This document shows, in pieces, positions 36,801 through 45,048 of a stretch of DNA of 64,000 nt (its first letter is position 1; each line of letters starts with the position of its first letter). Location: assembly GCF_000785435.2 (NCBI RefSeq), contig NZ_JTDB02000002.1, positions 908,272 through 972,271 on the forward strand, written 5' to 3'. The translations under genes and the position numbers were made by a program. The notes beneath the pieces were generated by a model, which saw only the letters and a program-made list of their open reading frames with translations, had not been told where the DNA came from and did no database searches. The stretch is from Paraburkholderia sacchari (lineage in GTDB: Bacteria; Pseudomonadota; Gammaproteobacteria; Burkholderiales; Burkholderiaceae).

Positions 36801-38202
36801 AATCGCCTACTACACGCATGATTTGCATCATATTCGAATGGCTCGCGAGGCAGAGTTGCGCGGTGATGCTGCGCTGGTGGTTGCCGCGGAGAATATGCGC
36901 AATGTCGAATGCAAGATTTTTCATGACGTGGATACGGTCGTTTCGCCTAGTGAGGACGAGGCACACATCATTGAAGACTTCGGAATCAATGCAGCGGTTC
37001 GTGTGATTCCGCCGTACTTCTATGAGGCTGAGAATATCAATGCACGTGACGCCAAACACTTCGCCTCGTTGTCCGACGTTGTTTTTGTCGGGGGATTTCC
37101 GCATACGCCGAACGTGGATGCGGCGTTGTTTATTGCGAACGAGATCATGCCTCAGGTCTGGCGCGAACGTCCCGACGTCAAACTCGTCTTGGTCGGCTAC
37201 GCCCCGCCGCCAGAAGTCCTCGCGCTCGCAGGGCCGCGCGTCATAGTAACAGGGCAGGTGCCGAAGATCGAACCGTACTTTGACAGAGCGCGAGTATTGC
37301 TCGCTGCACTGCGTTATGGCGCAGGCGTGAAGGGCAAGACTGTAGATGCCCTTCGTTTGGGGGTTCCAGTGGTGACTACGCCGATCGGTGCTGAGGGGAT
37401 TGGTATCGAACCCGGGCGACACGCAATCGTGGCGGAAACAGCGGATGAATTGGCTGCTGGCGTTTTAGGTTTGCTGGGGGACGCACAGAGGTGTGAAGCG
37501 CTTTCCCGAGCAAGTGCAATGTTGATTCAGAATCGTTTCTCACGTGCTGCGGCACGCGAGGCGATCGGGCGCGTGTTCAGTGTCGAGCGGTGCAGCGTGT
37601 GCGGTTTCGACGCCGGGATACGAATGGCACGGGCGCTGAGTACGGGTAACGGTGTTGTATGCGGTAGTTGCCAGGCATCAGGTAGCGTTGCAGGGATGGG
37701 GCAAGCAGTGCTCGACATGTTCGCTCGCGACGGAGAACGCTCGATAGCTGAATTGGCTCGCCGACGGTCTGATCTTCGGATCCACGAGGTCGGCCAGCCT
37801 AGTGCGCTAACCACAATATTACGCGCGCAGCCGTGGTTTTCCACATCGGGAGACATTCCTTCGGTTTTGGCGAATGCCGAAATACGCGATTTGGACGCGT
37901 TGATCTATAACAATTCCATTGATCAGGAACCTGAGCCTGTTGAAATCATCAGGCAAGCCGTTTCCATGCTCAAATCGGGTGGCATGGTCGTTTTCTCGGT
38001 AACTCAGCCCTCGCGCGTCGTTGAAGCAGCGTGGCGAGAGGGGTTCGAGCTAACCGAATACGAAGTTCCGATTGTTGGAACCTCGCGCCGGCAAGTAGTA
38101 CTGATGTACGAGGCTGTGCGGGAGGATAATGCGGGCCCGATTTCGGATCGAACTTTCTCTACTATGAGGGAGGGTGCCGATGTGCTGGATACCGAAACTT
38201 AA
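33865..38202 (+). CDS. Second giant multi-domain glycosyltransferase (pyruvyltransferase-like head, coiled coil, GT2, GT4, Zn-ribbon/methyltransferase-like tail)
   Basis: 1445 residues from ATG 33865, chosen by alignment with the 1600-residue paralogue (EYWLRGKSVQNFGDFLSE vs VYWLQGESMQNFGDYLSE). Order: 1-~285 pyruvyltransferase-like (VRGPLTRSALRLG, GDPGLLLP, LCGALHGAIAAVAYG); ~290-468 coiled coil with repeated QLLEHERQ heptads, ending at the STSWRLLAPFR junction motif; ~614-846 GT2 (SVIIPAYKGLNDLL, VVDDCPDEP, FLNSDTIV); ~876-1240 GT4-like (GGFPHTPNVDAALF, LRYGAGVKGKTVDALRLGVP); ~1243-1270 two CxxC pairs (CSVC...CGSC), probably a zinc ribbon; ~1280-1440 methyltransferase-like fold without a clear SAM loop. 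Compared with the first giant, GT2 and GT4 are in reverse order and the last GT is replaced. Confidence 0.82.
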   Translation: MAKNVEYWLRGKSVQNFGDFLSELFMDKLFYDTRLDACQIRLIGSCIDDGLLGAPAPGAQKEGIASKTVFWGCGLRHESSLSERCFESAEILAVRGPLTRSALRLGASTPIGDPGLLLPALIHPSDLRQGERQSILVPHFLDTRSDNELLRMSGCDVVVRPNIGNDFESIREFVDSVAHADFVLCGALHGAIAAVAYGRPFAFWDSGAIDLPFKWRDFAQSVSIPCEFMASLKDAREHYAQAIEPNLTIPVLWPLLLVAPFPVRPEAMIKVIEIDVGRHGQAAFEGRMPRNISARLQAIRTEQVARFEQRNIQLQNDREYAESEIAQLQNALAAVRAELVASREQLECARQEARAELNACTRELDGARQKLQQQRRESETIQSEVSRLTRSLAALKSELASSNQARVQADERAGEVVRDRDMWCAEAANSLQLLEHERQLLEHERQRLAVTETARIDALREANDVRFQRDTILLSTSWRLLAPFRSIGVRHPSLARVVRKAIKATWWTATLQIGYRYVAWRRHQTLIAQVEHVVAQNQGALDNTSPSDEECFVVNEVPSAHHNEDKNTETAVQDAHVEELVHEVTPAVATRDLRSAFLAWHGEAAIYFPPVVAPEVSVIIPAYKGLNDLLTCLRSLAAHRDTEPSFEVIVVDDCPDEPVLWAIPYSGGLIKLANTQNLGFLLTCNHGASVARGRYLCFLNSDTIVSPGWLSSLIEALEDTPRAGLAGGMLLNADGTIQDAGWTMLQNGWGHPIGRNRDARDGAYTYRRTVDCVTGACFAMPRGVFDDLCGLDPHYIPAFYEEFDFAFRARERGLLTIYEPRSKVVHLGSASYGAERRDYLSGVNHAKFTERFGAVLKHQPQTADDEFILRGSLGCGPVLLVVDGAIPQPDRHAGDVTLAAYLSLLATAGWRVVFAPINGVADGPSAEALERQGIELIRQPRSVNDWLAENGRHVQDVYLARPEIAPELIPAVRAHTNARIAYYTHDLHHIRMAREAELRGDAALVVAAENMRNVECKIFHDVDTVVSPSEDEAHIIEDFGINAAVRVIPPYFYEAENINARDAKHFASLSDVVFVGGFPHTPNVDAALFIANEIMPQVWRERPDVKLVLVGYAPPPEVLALAGPRVIVTGQVPKIEPYFDRARVLLAALRYGAGVKGKTVDALRLGVPVVTTPIGAEGIGIEPGRHAIVAETADELAAGVLGLLGDAQRCEALSRASAMLIQNRFSRAAAREAIGRVFSVERCSVCGFDAGIRMARALSTGNGVVCGSCQASGSVAGMGQAVLDMFARDGERSIAELARRRSDLRIHEVGQPSALTTILRAQPWFSTSGDIPSVLANAEIRDLDALIYNNSIDQEPEPVEIIRQAVSMLKSGGMVVFSVTQPSRVVEAAWREGFELTEYEVPIVGTSRRQVVLMYEAVREDNAGPISDRTFSTMREGADVLDTET

Positions 38203-38354
38203 ATGATGCAACATCATCCTTGTAGAACCCCGTTTGGCCTAACCCAGTATCGGAAACAGGCCTCGAGTGCCGCCGCACGCGTCGCAAAGTTACGGTCGTG
38301 CGTTGCTAGGTGATGGCCCAGTCCGATTTGTCGAGCCGTTTAAGGCACTGATCG
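38203..38354. other. Short non-coding stretch upstream of IS3 scar
   Basis: Nothing recognised apart from probable further IS decay; together with the scar and the 191 bp after it (38996-39186) it makes a ~1-kb gene-free zone between the giant transferase and the GT2 gene. Confidence 0.4.
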
Positions 38355-38995
38355 CGTAGTCGCCGTCGTTCGGATATCGGACGGCGGCGTATACGCTTGG
38401 ACTCAACAAGAACACGTTGCCTCGTGTTTTCCAATTGATGGGCTGGCAATTCGTAGGCGGCCAATTGGTTTCTGCACGCGCGTTCAAACCAAGCCGTCGG
38501 TTGCGGCTGCGCCGAACGAACGTTAGTCGGCCGAAAGTGGTGCGTCTGAACTGGCCGTGGAGGCGGGCGCTACTGATTGACTGCTATGCACGCGAACGAC
38601 TCGACCGACGTCCGTCACGCAACGCTAAGGCTAGCGCGGCCGCAACCGCGGTGGGGCGTGGGCTGAGCTGCCGGTTCGGAACGCTCAGGCGGTGACGAAA
38701 CCGTTCACGCGGAGTAGCGACAACAGGCGGGATCTTCACGGGCCCCGATTACACGCATTTGGTGTACAGCCACGGTTTGCGCCAGACGTTCGTCACTCCG
38801 CATACTGCCCGTATTGGAACGATATGGTTGAGTGCGGAATTCTCACGGGAGCGATGTGCGCAGCGCTATCGCTTCGAGACACTGCGGGTATGCCAATTGA
38901 GCGCCGACTGGATTCAGTTCTGCGGTTTTCCGCGGCCCAATATGACGCTGGAGATGATAACCCGGCTGCGGCATTCGCTTTAGCAGCTGAACTTG
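38355..38995 (+). pseudogene. IS3-family transposase OrfB, multiply frameshifted remnant
   Basis: Three-frame reading recovers an IS3/IS407-type integrase-core protein: PSFGYRTAAYTLGLNKNTLPRVFQLMGWQ, then LLIDCYARERLDR and AAATAVGRGLSCRFGTL, then after a shift TRSSDN, then SHGLRQTFVTPHTA, then WNDMVECGIL (DDE Glu region, usually NGMVER), then CAQRYRFETL..SADWIQF, ending AAAFALAAE. At least four frameshifts and several stops are present. No OrfA or inverted repeats were recognised, so only a scar is left between the giant glycosyltransferase and the next GT2 gene. Confidence 0.85.
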
Positions 38996-39186
38996 ATCTT
39001 GTTTCGCCGAGCTATTGCAGTCGAGTAGACACAAAAAAATTTGTGAGATGCTCAACGTTTGTGCACTTTAGGGGCGGTGGCGGTAGCAAAAAGAAAGCGG
39101 GTTGTCGAATGTGGATGTTCTCAGCAATACTATAAGTTTCGGCGATTTTTTGCCTTGAAGTGGTTGCGCGCTAGTCGCGTTTTCGA

Positions 39187-40029
39187 ATGACAATGCGAGC
39201 GCAAATGAGCGAAGACTTGCAGGAACTTACAGTATCCGTCGTCGTCTATCGACCTGATCCGCGGCTTCTTCTGCGTACGCTTACAAGTTTCGCGGCGGCT
39301 GCGGCTGGCCTCAGAAGAACTGCCATGCTGCCGATCCACCTATACCTTATCGATAATGGTGGCCTGCCCGACATCAGCGTGGCGTTCGAGGAACTTGCAA
39401 AATCGGGGGTTAGATGGACGGTGCTCAGCGGACATGGCAATGTCGGATATGGCCGCGGCCATAATCTTGCCATTGAGCAAGTTGCCAGCCGCTACCATTT
39501 AATTTTGAACCCGGATATTGATGTTGAACCCCACGCGCTGGTTAGAGCGTTGGCGTTCATGGGGGCACATAGAGAGGTGGGTTTGCTTTCTCCCGCCATT
39601 GTTGATGACATTGGGCAGCCGCAATATCTGTGCCGGCAATACCCCGCCTTGATCGATTTGTTCGTGCGAGGGTTCATGCCCCCGGCCGTGCGGCGTCTAT
39701 TCGCTGCACGTTTGGCACGTTACGAAATGCGCGCGCAGATCAACGAGCGCGATACGATCTGGGACCCACCAATCGTGAGTGGCTGTTTCATGTTGTTTCG
39801 CACGAGCGTGCTGAAGCAGCTTGCGGGATTTGATCCTCGATATTTCCTCTACTTCGAAGACTATGATCTGAGCCTGCGCGCGCACGTTGTGGCCCGCGTC
39901 GTCTATGTCCCTACGGTGCGCGTGCTCCACCACGGCGGAGGCGCTTCGCGCAAGGGGTGGGCGCACATCCGCATGTTCGTGGCGTCAGCCTTCAAGTTCT
40001 TCAACCGTTTCGGATGGAAATGGTTTTGA
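39187..40029 (+). CDS. Glycosyltransferase family 2 (WbbL/rhamnosyltransferase-like)
   Basis: 280 residues. GT-A features: VSVVVYRPDPRLLLRTL at the N terminus, GNVGYGRGHNLAIE, HLILNPDIDVEP (D-x-D) and FDPRYFLYFEDYDLSLRAH, the usual E-D acceptor motif. This pattern occurs in rhamnosyl- and N-acetylhexosaminyl-transferases of O-antigen loci. It is coupled by a 10-16 bp overlap to the epimerase gene. In-frame ATG/Met codons at 39187, 39193 and 39205 are all possible; 39187 is the longest. Together with the next three genes it looks like the older, GC-richer O-antigen end of the locus. Confidence 0.85.
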   Translation: MTMRAQMSEDLQELTVSVVVYRPDPRLLLRTLTSFAAAAAGLRRTAMLPIHLYLIDNGGLPDISVAFEELAKSGVRWTVLSGHGNVGYGRGHNLAIEQVASRYHLILNPDIDVEPHALVRALAFMGAHREVGLLSPAIVDDIGQPQYLCRQYPALIDLFVRGFMPPAVRRLFAARLARYEMRAQINERDTIWDPPIVSGCFMLFRTSVLKQLAGFDPRYFLYFEDYDLSLRAHVVARVVYVPTVRVLHHGGGASRKGWAHIRMFVASAFKFFNRFGWKWF

Positions 40030-40982
40030 ACCGCATTCTGGTCACAGGCGCGAATGGTTTCGTCGGCCGTTCGGTGTGCCGCACGCTGGCCGCCAATGGT
40101 CACGACGTAACGGCGCTCGTCCGGCGTGCCGGCACGTCCGCTGGCGATGCGCACGAATGGGTCCATAACGGGGTGGACTTCGCCGGCCTCGCCGAGGCAT
40201 GGCCACGCGAACTCGTACCCGACTGTGTTGTACACCTCGCCGCACGCGTGCATGTGATGAACGACACGGCTGCTGACCCGCTCGCGGTTTTTCGCGCCAC
40301 TAACGTAGAAGGCGCGCTGCGGGTGGCGCGCGCCGCCCGCGAACGCGGCGCGCGGCGTATGGTATTCGTGAGCAGCGTGAAAGCAGCGGCCGAATTCGAC
40401 GGCGGGCTGCCGCTCGCCGAGTCCATGCAGCCAGCCCCTGATGACGCGTATGGCGTCTCGAAGCTGCAAGCGGAGGAAGCACTCTGGCAATATGGCGAGC
40501 AGAGCGGCCTTGAAATCGTGATCGTCCGGCCGCCGCTTGTATACGGTCCTGGGGTCGGCGCGAACTTCCTTCAGATGATGAATGCGCTGTGGCGACGCCT
40601 GCCGCTACCGCTTGGGGCGGTCGACGCGCGGCGCAGCCTCGTTTACGTCGAAAATCTCGCCGATGCGCTCATGCACTGCGCGACGGACCCGCGTGCGGCG
40701 AACGCGCGCTTCTATGTCCGCGATGATCAGGATCTATCGGTGGCTGAACTGCTGCGCGCGCTAGGCCACCATCTGGGCCGTCCAGCGCGGCTCCTGCCGG
40801 TTCCGCTATCGCTGTTACGCGCGGCGGGTGCTCTGACGGGGCGCGCCGCGCAAATAGACCGGCTGACTCAAAGCCTGAGAGTTGACGACTCGCGCATTCG
40901 CGAGACGCTTGGATGGACGGGCCCCTATACCCTGGACGAAGGACTGGCCGCGACGGCGCGCTGGTATCGCTCCACACATTGA
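40014..40982 (+). CDS. NAD-dependent sugar epimerase/dehydratase (UDP-hexose 4-epimerase-like)
   Basis: 322 residues, extended SDR. RILVTGANGFVGRSVC at the N terminus, VVHLAARVHVMND, the SSVK strand with FVSSVKAAAE, and the catalytic YGVSKLQAEE (YxxxK). Genes of this kind lie directly before wbpL-type lipid-carrier transferases in Pseudomonas and Burkholderia and act on UDP-GlcNAc/QuiNAc or UDP-Glc derivatives, often reducing or epimerising the product of the WbpM-type dehydratase (as WbpV does for D-FucNAc/QuiNAc). The exact sugar is not determined. Start ATG at 40014 or 40020, both inside the 3' end of the previous gene. Confidence 0.85.
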   Translation: MEMVLNRILVTGANGFVGRSVCRTLAANGHDVTALVRRAGTSAGDAHEWVHNGVDFAGLAEAWPRELVPDCVVHLAARVHVMNDTAADPLAVFRATNVEGALRVARAARERGARRMVFVSSVKAAAEFDGGLPLAESMQPAPDDAYGVSKLQAEEALWQYGEQSGLEIVIVRPPLVYGPGVGANFLQMMNALWRRLPLPLGAVDARRSLVYVENLADALMHCATDPRAANARFYVRDDQDLSVAELLRALGHHLGRPARLLPVPLSLLRAAGALTGRAAQIDRLTQSLRVDDSRIRETLGWTGPYTLDEGLAATARWYRSTH

Positions 40983-41005
40983 ATTAACGGAGAGCGCTGA
41001 ATCCG

Positions 41006-42022
41006 ATGTTGCAGGCCCCGATTTCGACAACCCAAGGCGCCGCGATGACTGCGGCGATTAGCGCCGTGCTGTGCGCGGCCGTGCTCGGCGTGCTGCTCAA
41101 AACCGGTCTCGCGTGGCGCCTCGCCACCGATGTTCCAAACGAGCGTTCGCTTCACGAGCGTCCGACGCCGCGCGTAGGCGGTTGGGGCATTACGCCTGTG
41201 GTTGTGCTGGCGATTCTGCTTTTGGCTCCATCGCTGTGGCTGATTGCTGCGGGTGCAGCTTTTCTGGCGGCGGTGTCGCAGATCGACGATCGCCGCGGCC
41301 TGCCCGCGCGCGTACGATTTGCCGCGCATTTCGTCGCTGTGCTGGCGCTGATCGTCGTCTATCCGGCCCCAGTGCCCTGGTGGTGCCTCGCAGGCCTGGC
41401 ATTTTTGATGTTGTGGCTAGTCAATCTCTACAATTTCATGGACGGCTCGGACGGCCTCGCTGGCGGTATGGCGCTATTCGGCTTCGGAGCGTACGCGATT
41501 GCCGCGCTGCTCGGGCCGGCGCCGATGCGCGAACTAAGCTGGTCCTGCGCTGCGGTAGCGGGTGCAGCGGGCGGGTTTTTGTTTTTCAATTTTCACCCGG
41601 CCAAGATATTTCTTGGCGATGCAGGGTCGATTCCCGCAGGCTTTCTGGCCGGCGCGCTTGGCTACTGGGGCTGGTGTAGCGGCGTTTGGCCGATCTGGTT
41701 TCCGGCGCTGGTGTTCTCGCCGTTTATTGGAGACGCGTCCATCACGCTGATCCGGCGGCTCCTGCGCGGAGAAAAATTTTGGCAAGCGCACCGCGAACAT
41801 TATTATCAACGCATGGTTCGCCTTGGGACCGGTCATGCGACAACGGCACTGACGTGGTATCTGGTCATGTTTGCCGGCATAATACTTGCTATTTGGGCCT
41901 TGGCATTACCCGCGGCCATGCAGTGGGGAATCGTTGCAGGTTGGGCTGTCGTTCTTATTCTGATGGGCGCGGCAATTGACATGCGCTGGCGCCGTTTCCA
42001 GTCCCTCACCAGACAACCCTGA
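41006..42022 (+). CDS. wbpL: Undecaprenyl-phosphate sugar-1-phosphate transferase (WbpL/WecA-like)
   Basis: 338 residues and about ten membrane segments, MraY/WecA family. Key motifs: SLHERPTPRVGGWGI, QIDDRRGLPARVRF (D-D), NLYNFMDGSDGLAGG, HPAKIFLGDAGSIPAGFLAG and AHREHYYQRM. It starts glycan assembly by moving sugar-1-phosphate (HexNAc or a 2-acetamido-6-deoxyhexose) to undecaprenyl phosphate on the inner membrane. It pairs with the epimerase before it and the WbpM-like dehydratase after it. ATG 41006 or 41045 may start it; the first hydrophobic helix follows 41045. Confidence 0.92.
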   Translation: MLQAPISTTQGAAMTAAISAVLCAAVLGVLLKTGLAWRLATDVPNERSLHERPTPRVGGWGITPVVVLAILLLAPSLWLIAAGAAFLAAVSQIDDRRGLPARVRFAAHFVAVLALIVVYPAPVPWWCLAGLAFLMLWLVNLYNFMDGSDGLAGGMALFGFGAYAIAALLGPAPMRELSWSCAAVAGAAGGFLFFNFHPAKIFLGDAGSIPAGFLAGALGYWGWCSGVWPIWFPALVFSPFIGDASITLIRRLLRGEKFWQAHREHYYQRMVRLGTGHATTALTWYLVMFAGIILAIWALALPAAMQWGIVAGWAVVLILMGAAIDMRWRRFQSLTRQP

Positions 42023-42034
42023 GGTCGAACGCTG

Positions 42035-43918
42035 ATGCTTCGCAATAAAGCCTCTTGGCTCTCCTTCAGCGCCTTTATCTTCGATATCGGCGCGGTGGCC
42101 GCTGCATGGCTGACGGCCTATCTTCTACGCTTCAACGCTTCCGTTCCAACTGAGTTCTGGCACGGTGCCGTCGACAACCTGGTTTGGGTGTTGCCGGTCT
42201 ACGCTGTCATGTTCCGTATTTTCGGGTTGTATCGTGGCATGTGGGTATTCGCGAGCCTGCCCGATCTGATGCGTATTTCGAAGGCGATCGTCTCGGCCGC
42301 GTTCATTGTGATGGTGGCGTCGGTCATGCTACAGCCGTCGCCGATCATTCCGCGTTCGGTGCTGATCGTCTCTCCGTTGCTGTTGTTTTTCGCCATGGGC
42401 GGCGCGCGCGCGCTCTATCGCGCGACCAAGGAATTTTATTTGTACGGCGGCCTTGTTGCGCAGGGCAAGCCTGTGATTGTTGTGGGTGCGGGCGGGGCCG
42501 GCGCGAGTCTCGCGCGCGAGTTGTCTCGTTCGGCAGAGTGGCGCCTCGTGGGTCTGCTCGACGACGATCCCGCTAAGAAGGGGCGCGAGATTTACGGTTA
42601 TAAGGTGCTGGGTCCCATTAGTGACATCGAGCATTGGGCCGGAGCGCTGCGTTGCGAGTTTGCCATCATCGCTATTCCTTCCGCTTCCGCCGAGGTGCAG
42701 CGTCATGTCGCTTCCCAGTGCCTGCGCGCGGGTGTGAACGCGCTGATGTTGCCGGCTTTGACCGAACTCACTCCTGGTCAGGGCTTTCTTTCGCAGGTCC
42801 GTAACATCGATCTCGAAGACCTGCTTGGTCGCGATGCGGTCAATATCGATACGCCTCACGTCGAAGCCCTGTTGAGCGGACGCGTAGTCATGGTGACGGG
42901 GGCGGGTGGCTCGATCGGCTCGGAACTCTGTCGCCAGATTCTGCGTTTCGCGCCCGCGCAACTCGTTGCGCTCGATCTATCCGAATACGCAATGTACCGG
43001 CTCACGGAGGAAATTCGCGATCGCTTCCCGGAGCTTTCCGTGGTACCCATCATCGGAGATGCGAAGGACTCGCTGCTGCTAGACCAGGTAATGGCGCGCT
43101 ACACGCCTTACATCGTGTTCCACGCAGCGGCATACAAGCACGTTCCGTTGATGGAAGAGCTCAATGCATGGCAGGCGATTCGCAACAATGTGCTGGGCAC
43201 GTACCGCGTGGCACGTGCGGCGATCAGGCACCAGGTCCGCCATTTCGTGCTCATTTCGACCGACAAGGCCGTCAACCCGACGAACGTGATGGGCGCGAGC
43301 AAGCGCCTGGCCGAGATGGCCTGTCAGGCCATGCAGCAGACGAGCGAGCGTACCCAGTTCGAGACCGTTCGCTTCGGTAACGTGCTGGGCAGTGCGGGCA
43401 GCGTGATTCCGAAGTTCCAGCAGCAGATCGCGAAGGGTGGCCCGGTGACGGTTACGCATCCGGAAATCACGCGCTTTTTCATGACGATTCCCGAGGCTTC
43501 GCAGCTCGTGCTGCAGGCGTCCAGCATGGGGCACGGCGGCGAGATCTTTATTCTCGATATGGGCAAGCCGGTAAAGATCGTGGATCTCGCGCGCGACCTG
43601 ATTCGTTTGTATGGCTTTACCGAGGAGCATATCCGTATCGCTTTCACGGGCCTGCGCCCGGGAGAGAAGCTCTACGAGGAATTGCTCGCCGACGATGAAA
43701 CGACTACGCGCACGCCCCATCCCAAGCTGCGCATCGCTCGCGCACGCGAGGTGCCGGAGAATCTACTCGACGAACTGCTGCCTTGGTTGATGCAGCATCG
43801 CGTGCCCACTGACGATGAAGTCAGGCGGGATTTGCGTCGCTGGGTGCCTGAGTATCAGCCGTCGAGCGTGCCGAAGTTACTAAGTGTGAGTAGTTCGGCG
43901 GCGCGAGCGACCGGCTGA
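42035..43918 (+). CDS. wbpM: UDP-GlcNAc 4,6-dehydratase, membrane form (WbpM/CapD-like)
   Basis: 627 residues. Four N-terminal membrane helices (residues ~8-120) precede a first Rossmann module (VIVVGAGGAGASLARELS, ~147) and the catalytic SDR domain (VMVTGAGGSIGSELCRQ, ~287). The active-site segment STDKAVNPTNVMGASKR has Met where classical SDRs have Tyr (MxxxK), as in WbpM/PglF/FlaA1. It converts UDP-GlcNAc to the 4-keto-6-deoxy sugar for QuiNAc, FucNAc or bacillosamine-type sugars. Gene starts 12 bp after wbpL and is followed by a strong terminator. Confidence 0.95.
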   Translation: MLRNKASWLSFSAFIFDIGAVAAAWLTAYLLRFNASVPTEFWHGAVDNLVWVLPVYAVMFRIFGLYRGMWVFASLPDLMRISKAIVSAAFIVMVASVMLQPSPIIPRSVLIVSPLLLFFAMGGARALYRATKEFYLYGGLVAQGKPVIVVGAGGAGASLARELSRSAEWRLVGLLDDDPAKKGREIYGYKVLGPISDIEHWAGALRCEFAIIAIPSASAEVQRHVASQCLRAGVNALMLPALTELTPGQGFLSQVRNIDLEDLLGRDAVNIDTPHVEALLSGRVVMVTGAGGSIGSELCRQILRFAPAQLVALDLSEYAMYRLTEEIRDRFPELSVVPIIGDAKDSLLLDQVMARYTPYIVFHAAAYKHVPLMEELNAWQAIRNNVLGTYRVARAAIRHQVRHFVLISTDKAVNPTNVMGASKRLAEMACQAMQQTSERTQFETVRFGNVLGSAGSVIPKFQQQIAKGGPVTVTHPEITRFFMTIPEASQLVLQASSMGHGGEIFILDMGKPVKIVDLARDLIRLYGFTEEHIRIAFTGLRPGEKLYEELLADDETTTRTPHPKLRIARAREVPENLLDELLPWLMQHRVPTDDEVRRDLRRWVPEYQPSSVPKLLSVSSSAARATG

Positions 43919-43935
43919 GTTCGAATGACATAAGG

Positions 43936-43990
43936 GCGAAGACGATTTGGTCTTCGCTTGTTGGGGCGGCCCTTGTGGCCGCCCCTTTTT
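43936..43990 (+). terminator. Double hairpin terminator at the end of the O-antigen operon
   Basis: A first hairpin GCGAAGAC/GTCTTCGC (43936-43957) is followed by a strong GC-rich stem GGGGCGGCC/GGCCGCCCC (43963-43985) and a T5 run to 43990. The galE stop on the minus strand sits in the T run, so the second hairpin may serve both converging units. Confidence 0.85.
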
Positions 43991-45020
43991 ACTCAAACCC
44001 CCGCGGATTCCCCTCCTGCCAGCGCCAGTGATCGACGCACATGCGCTCGATCCCGAACTGCGCCTTCCAACCGATCAGCTTTTCCGCCGTCGCGGGATTC
44101 GCATAGCACTCGGAGATATCGCCCGGCCGGCGCGCGACGATCTCATAGGGAACAGGCCGGCCTGACGCCTTCTCGAACGCCTTCACAACCTCGAGCACGC
44201 TATAACCCTGCCCGGTCCCCAGATTCACGACAAAACCTTCGCCGCGTGCAGCAAGCGCATCGAGCGCCTTGAGGTGCCCCTGCGCCAGGTCGACTACGTG
44301 AATGTAATCACGCACTCCGGTCCCATCCGGAGTCGGATAATCGCCGCCGAACACACGGAGCTTTTCGAGCTTGCCCACCGCCACCTGCGCGACATAAGGC
44401 ATGAGGTTATTCGGAATGCCGGCCGGATCCTCGCCGATCAAGCCGCTCTCATGCGCGCCCACCGGGTTGAAATAGCGCAGCACCGCGATGCGCCACGTAG
44501 GGTCCGAAATCACAACGTCGCGCAGAATCTGCTCGGCGATCAGCTTCGATTGACCATACGGGTTCGTGGCCGAGAGCGGGAAGGTCTCGTCGATAGGCGA
44601 GCGCTCGGGCACGCCGTACACGGTTGCGGACGAGCTGAACACGAACTGCTTGACGTCGTGCTGGCGCATCACGTCGAGCACGACGAGCAGGCCGTCGACA
44701 TTGTTGCGGTAGTACTCGATGGGTTTAGCGACCGATTCACCCACGGCCTTGAGCGCCGCGAAGTGAATCACGCCTGTGATCTTGTGCGCTTCGAAAATGC
44801 GCGTGAGGGCTTGCGCGTCGCGCACGTCCGCTTCGTAGAAGGCGACCGGCTTGCCGGTGATCTGCGTGACGCGCACCAGCGATTCCTGGCGGCTGTTCAC
44901 GAGATTGTCGACTGCGACTACGTCATAGCCGTCGTTGAGGAGCTCGACGCAGGTGTGCGAGCCAATGTAGCCCGCGCCGCCTGTGACGAGGATCGTGCCT
45001 TTGGTGTTCGTCGCTGCCAT
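43989..45020 (-). CDS. galE: UDP-glucose 4-epimerase
   Basis: 343 residues: [28 protein letters not shown] and YGQSKLIAEQIL (YxxxK) with the GalE-type C terminus (RRPGDISECYANPATAEKLIGWKAQF). It interconverts UDP-Glc and UDP-Gal (and possibly the HexNAc pair). Transcribed towards the wbpM operon and preceded by the GT4 gene on the same strand, 28 bp upstream; GGAAAG before the ATG is a plausible ribosome site. Confidence 0.96.
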   Translation of the reverse strand: MAATNTKGTILVTGGAGYIGSHTCVELLNDGYDVVAVDNLVNSRQESLVRVTQITGKPVAFYEADVRDAQALTRIFEAHKITGVIHFAALKAVGESVAKPIEYYRNNVDGLLVVLDVMRQHDVKQFVFSSSATVYGVPERSPIDETFPLSATNPYGQSKLIAEQILRDVVISDPTWRIAVLRYFNPVGAHESGLIGEDPAGIPNNLMPYVAQVAVGKLEKLRVFGGDYPTPDGTGVRDYIHVVDLAQGHLKALDALAARGEGFVVNLGTGQGYSVLEVVKAFEKASGRPVPYEIVARRPGDISECYANPATAEKLIGWKAQFGIERMCVDHWRWQEGNPRGFE

Positions 45021-45048
45021 GTTGCTTTCCCGGGTTTTCTGAATTCGT

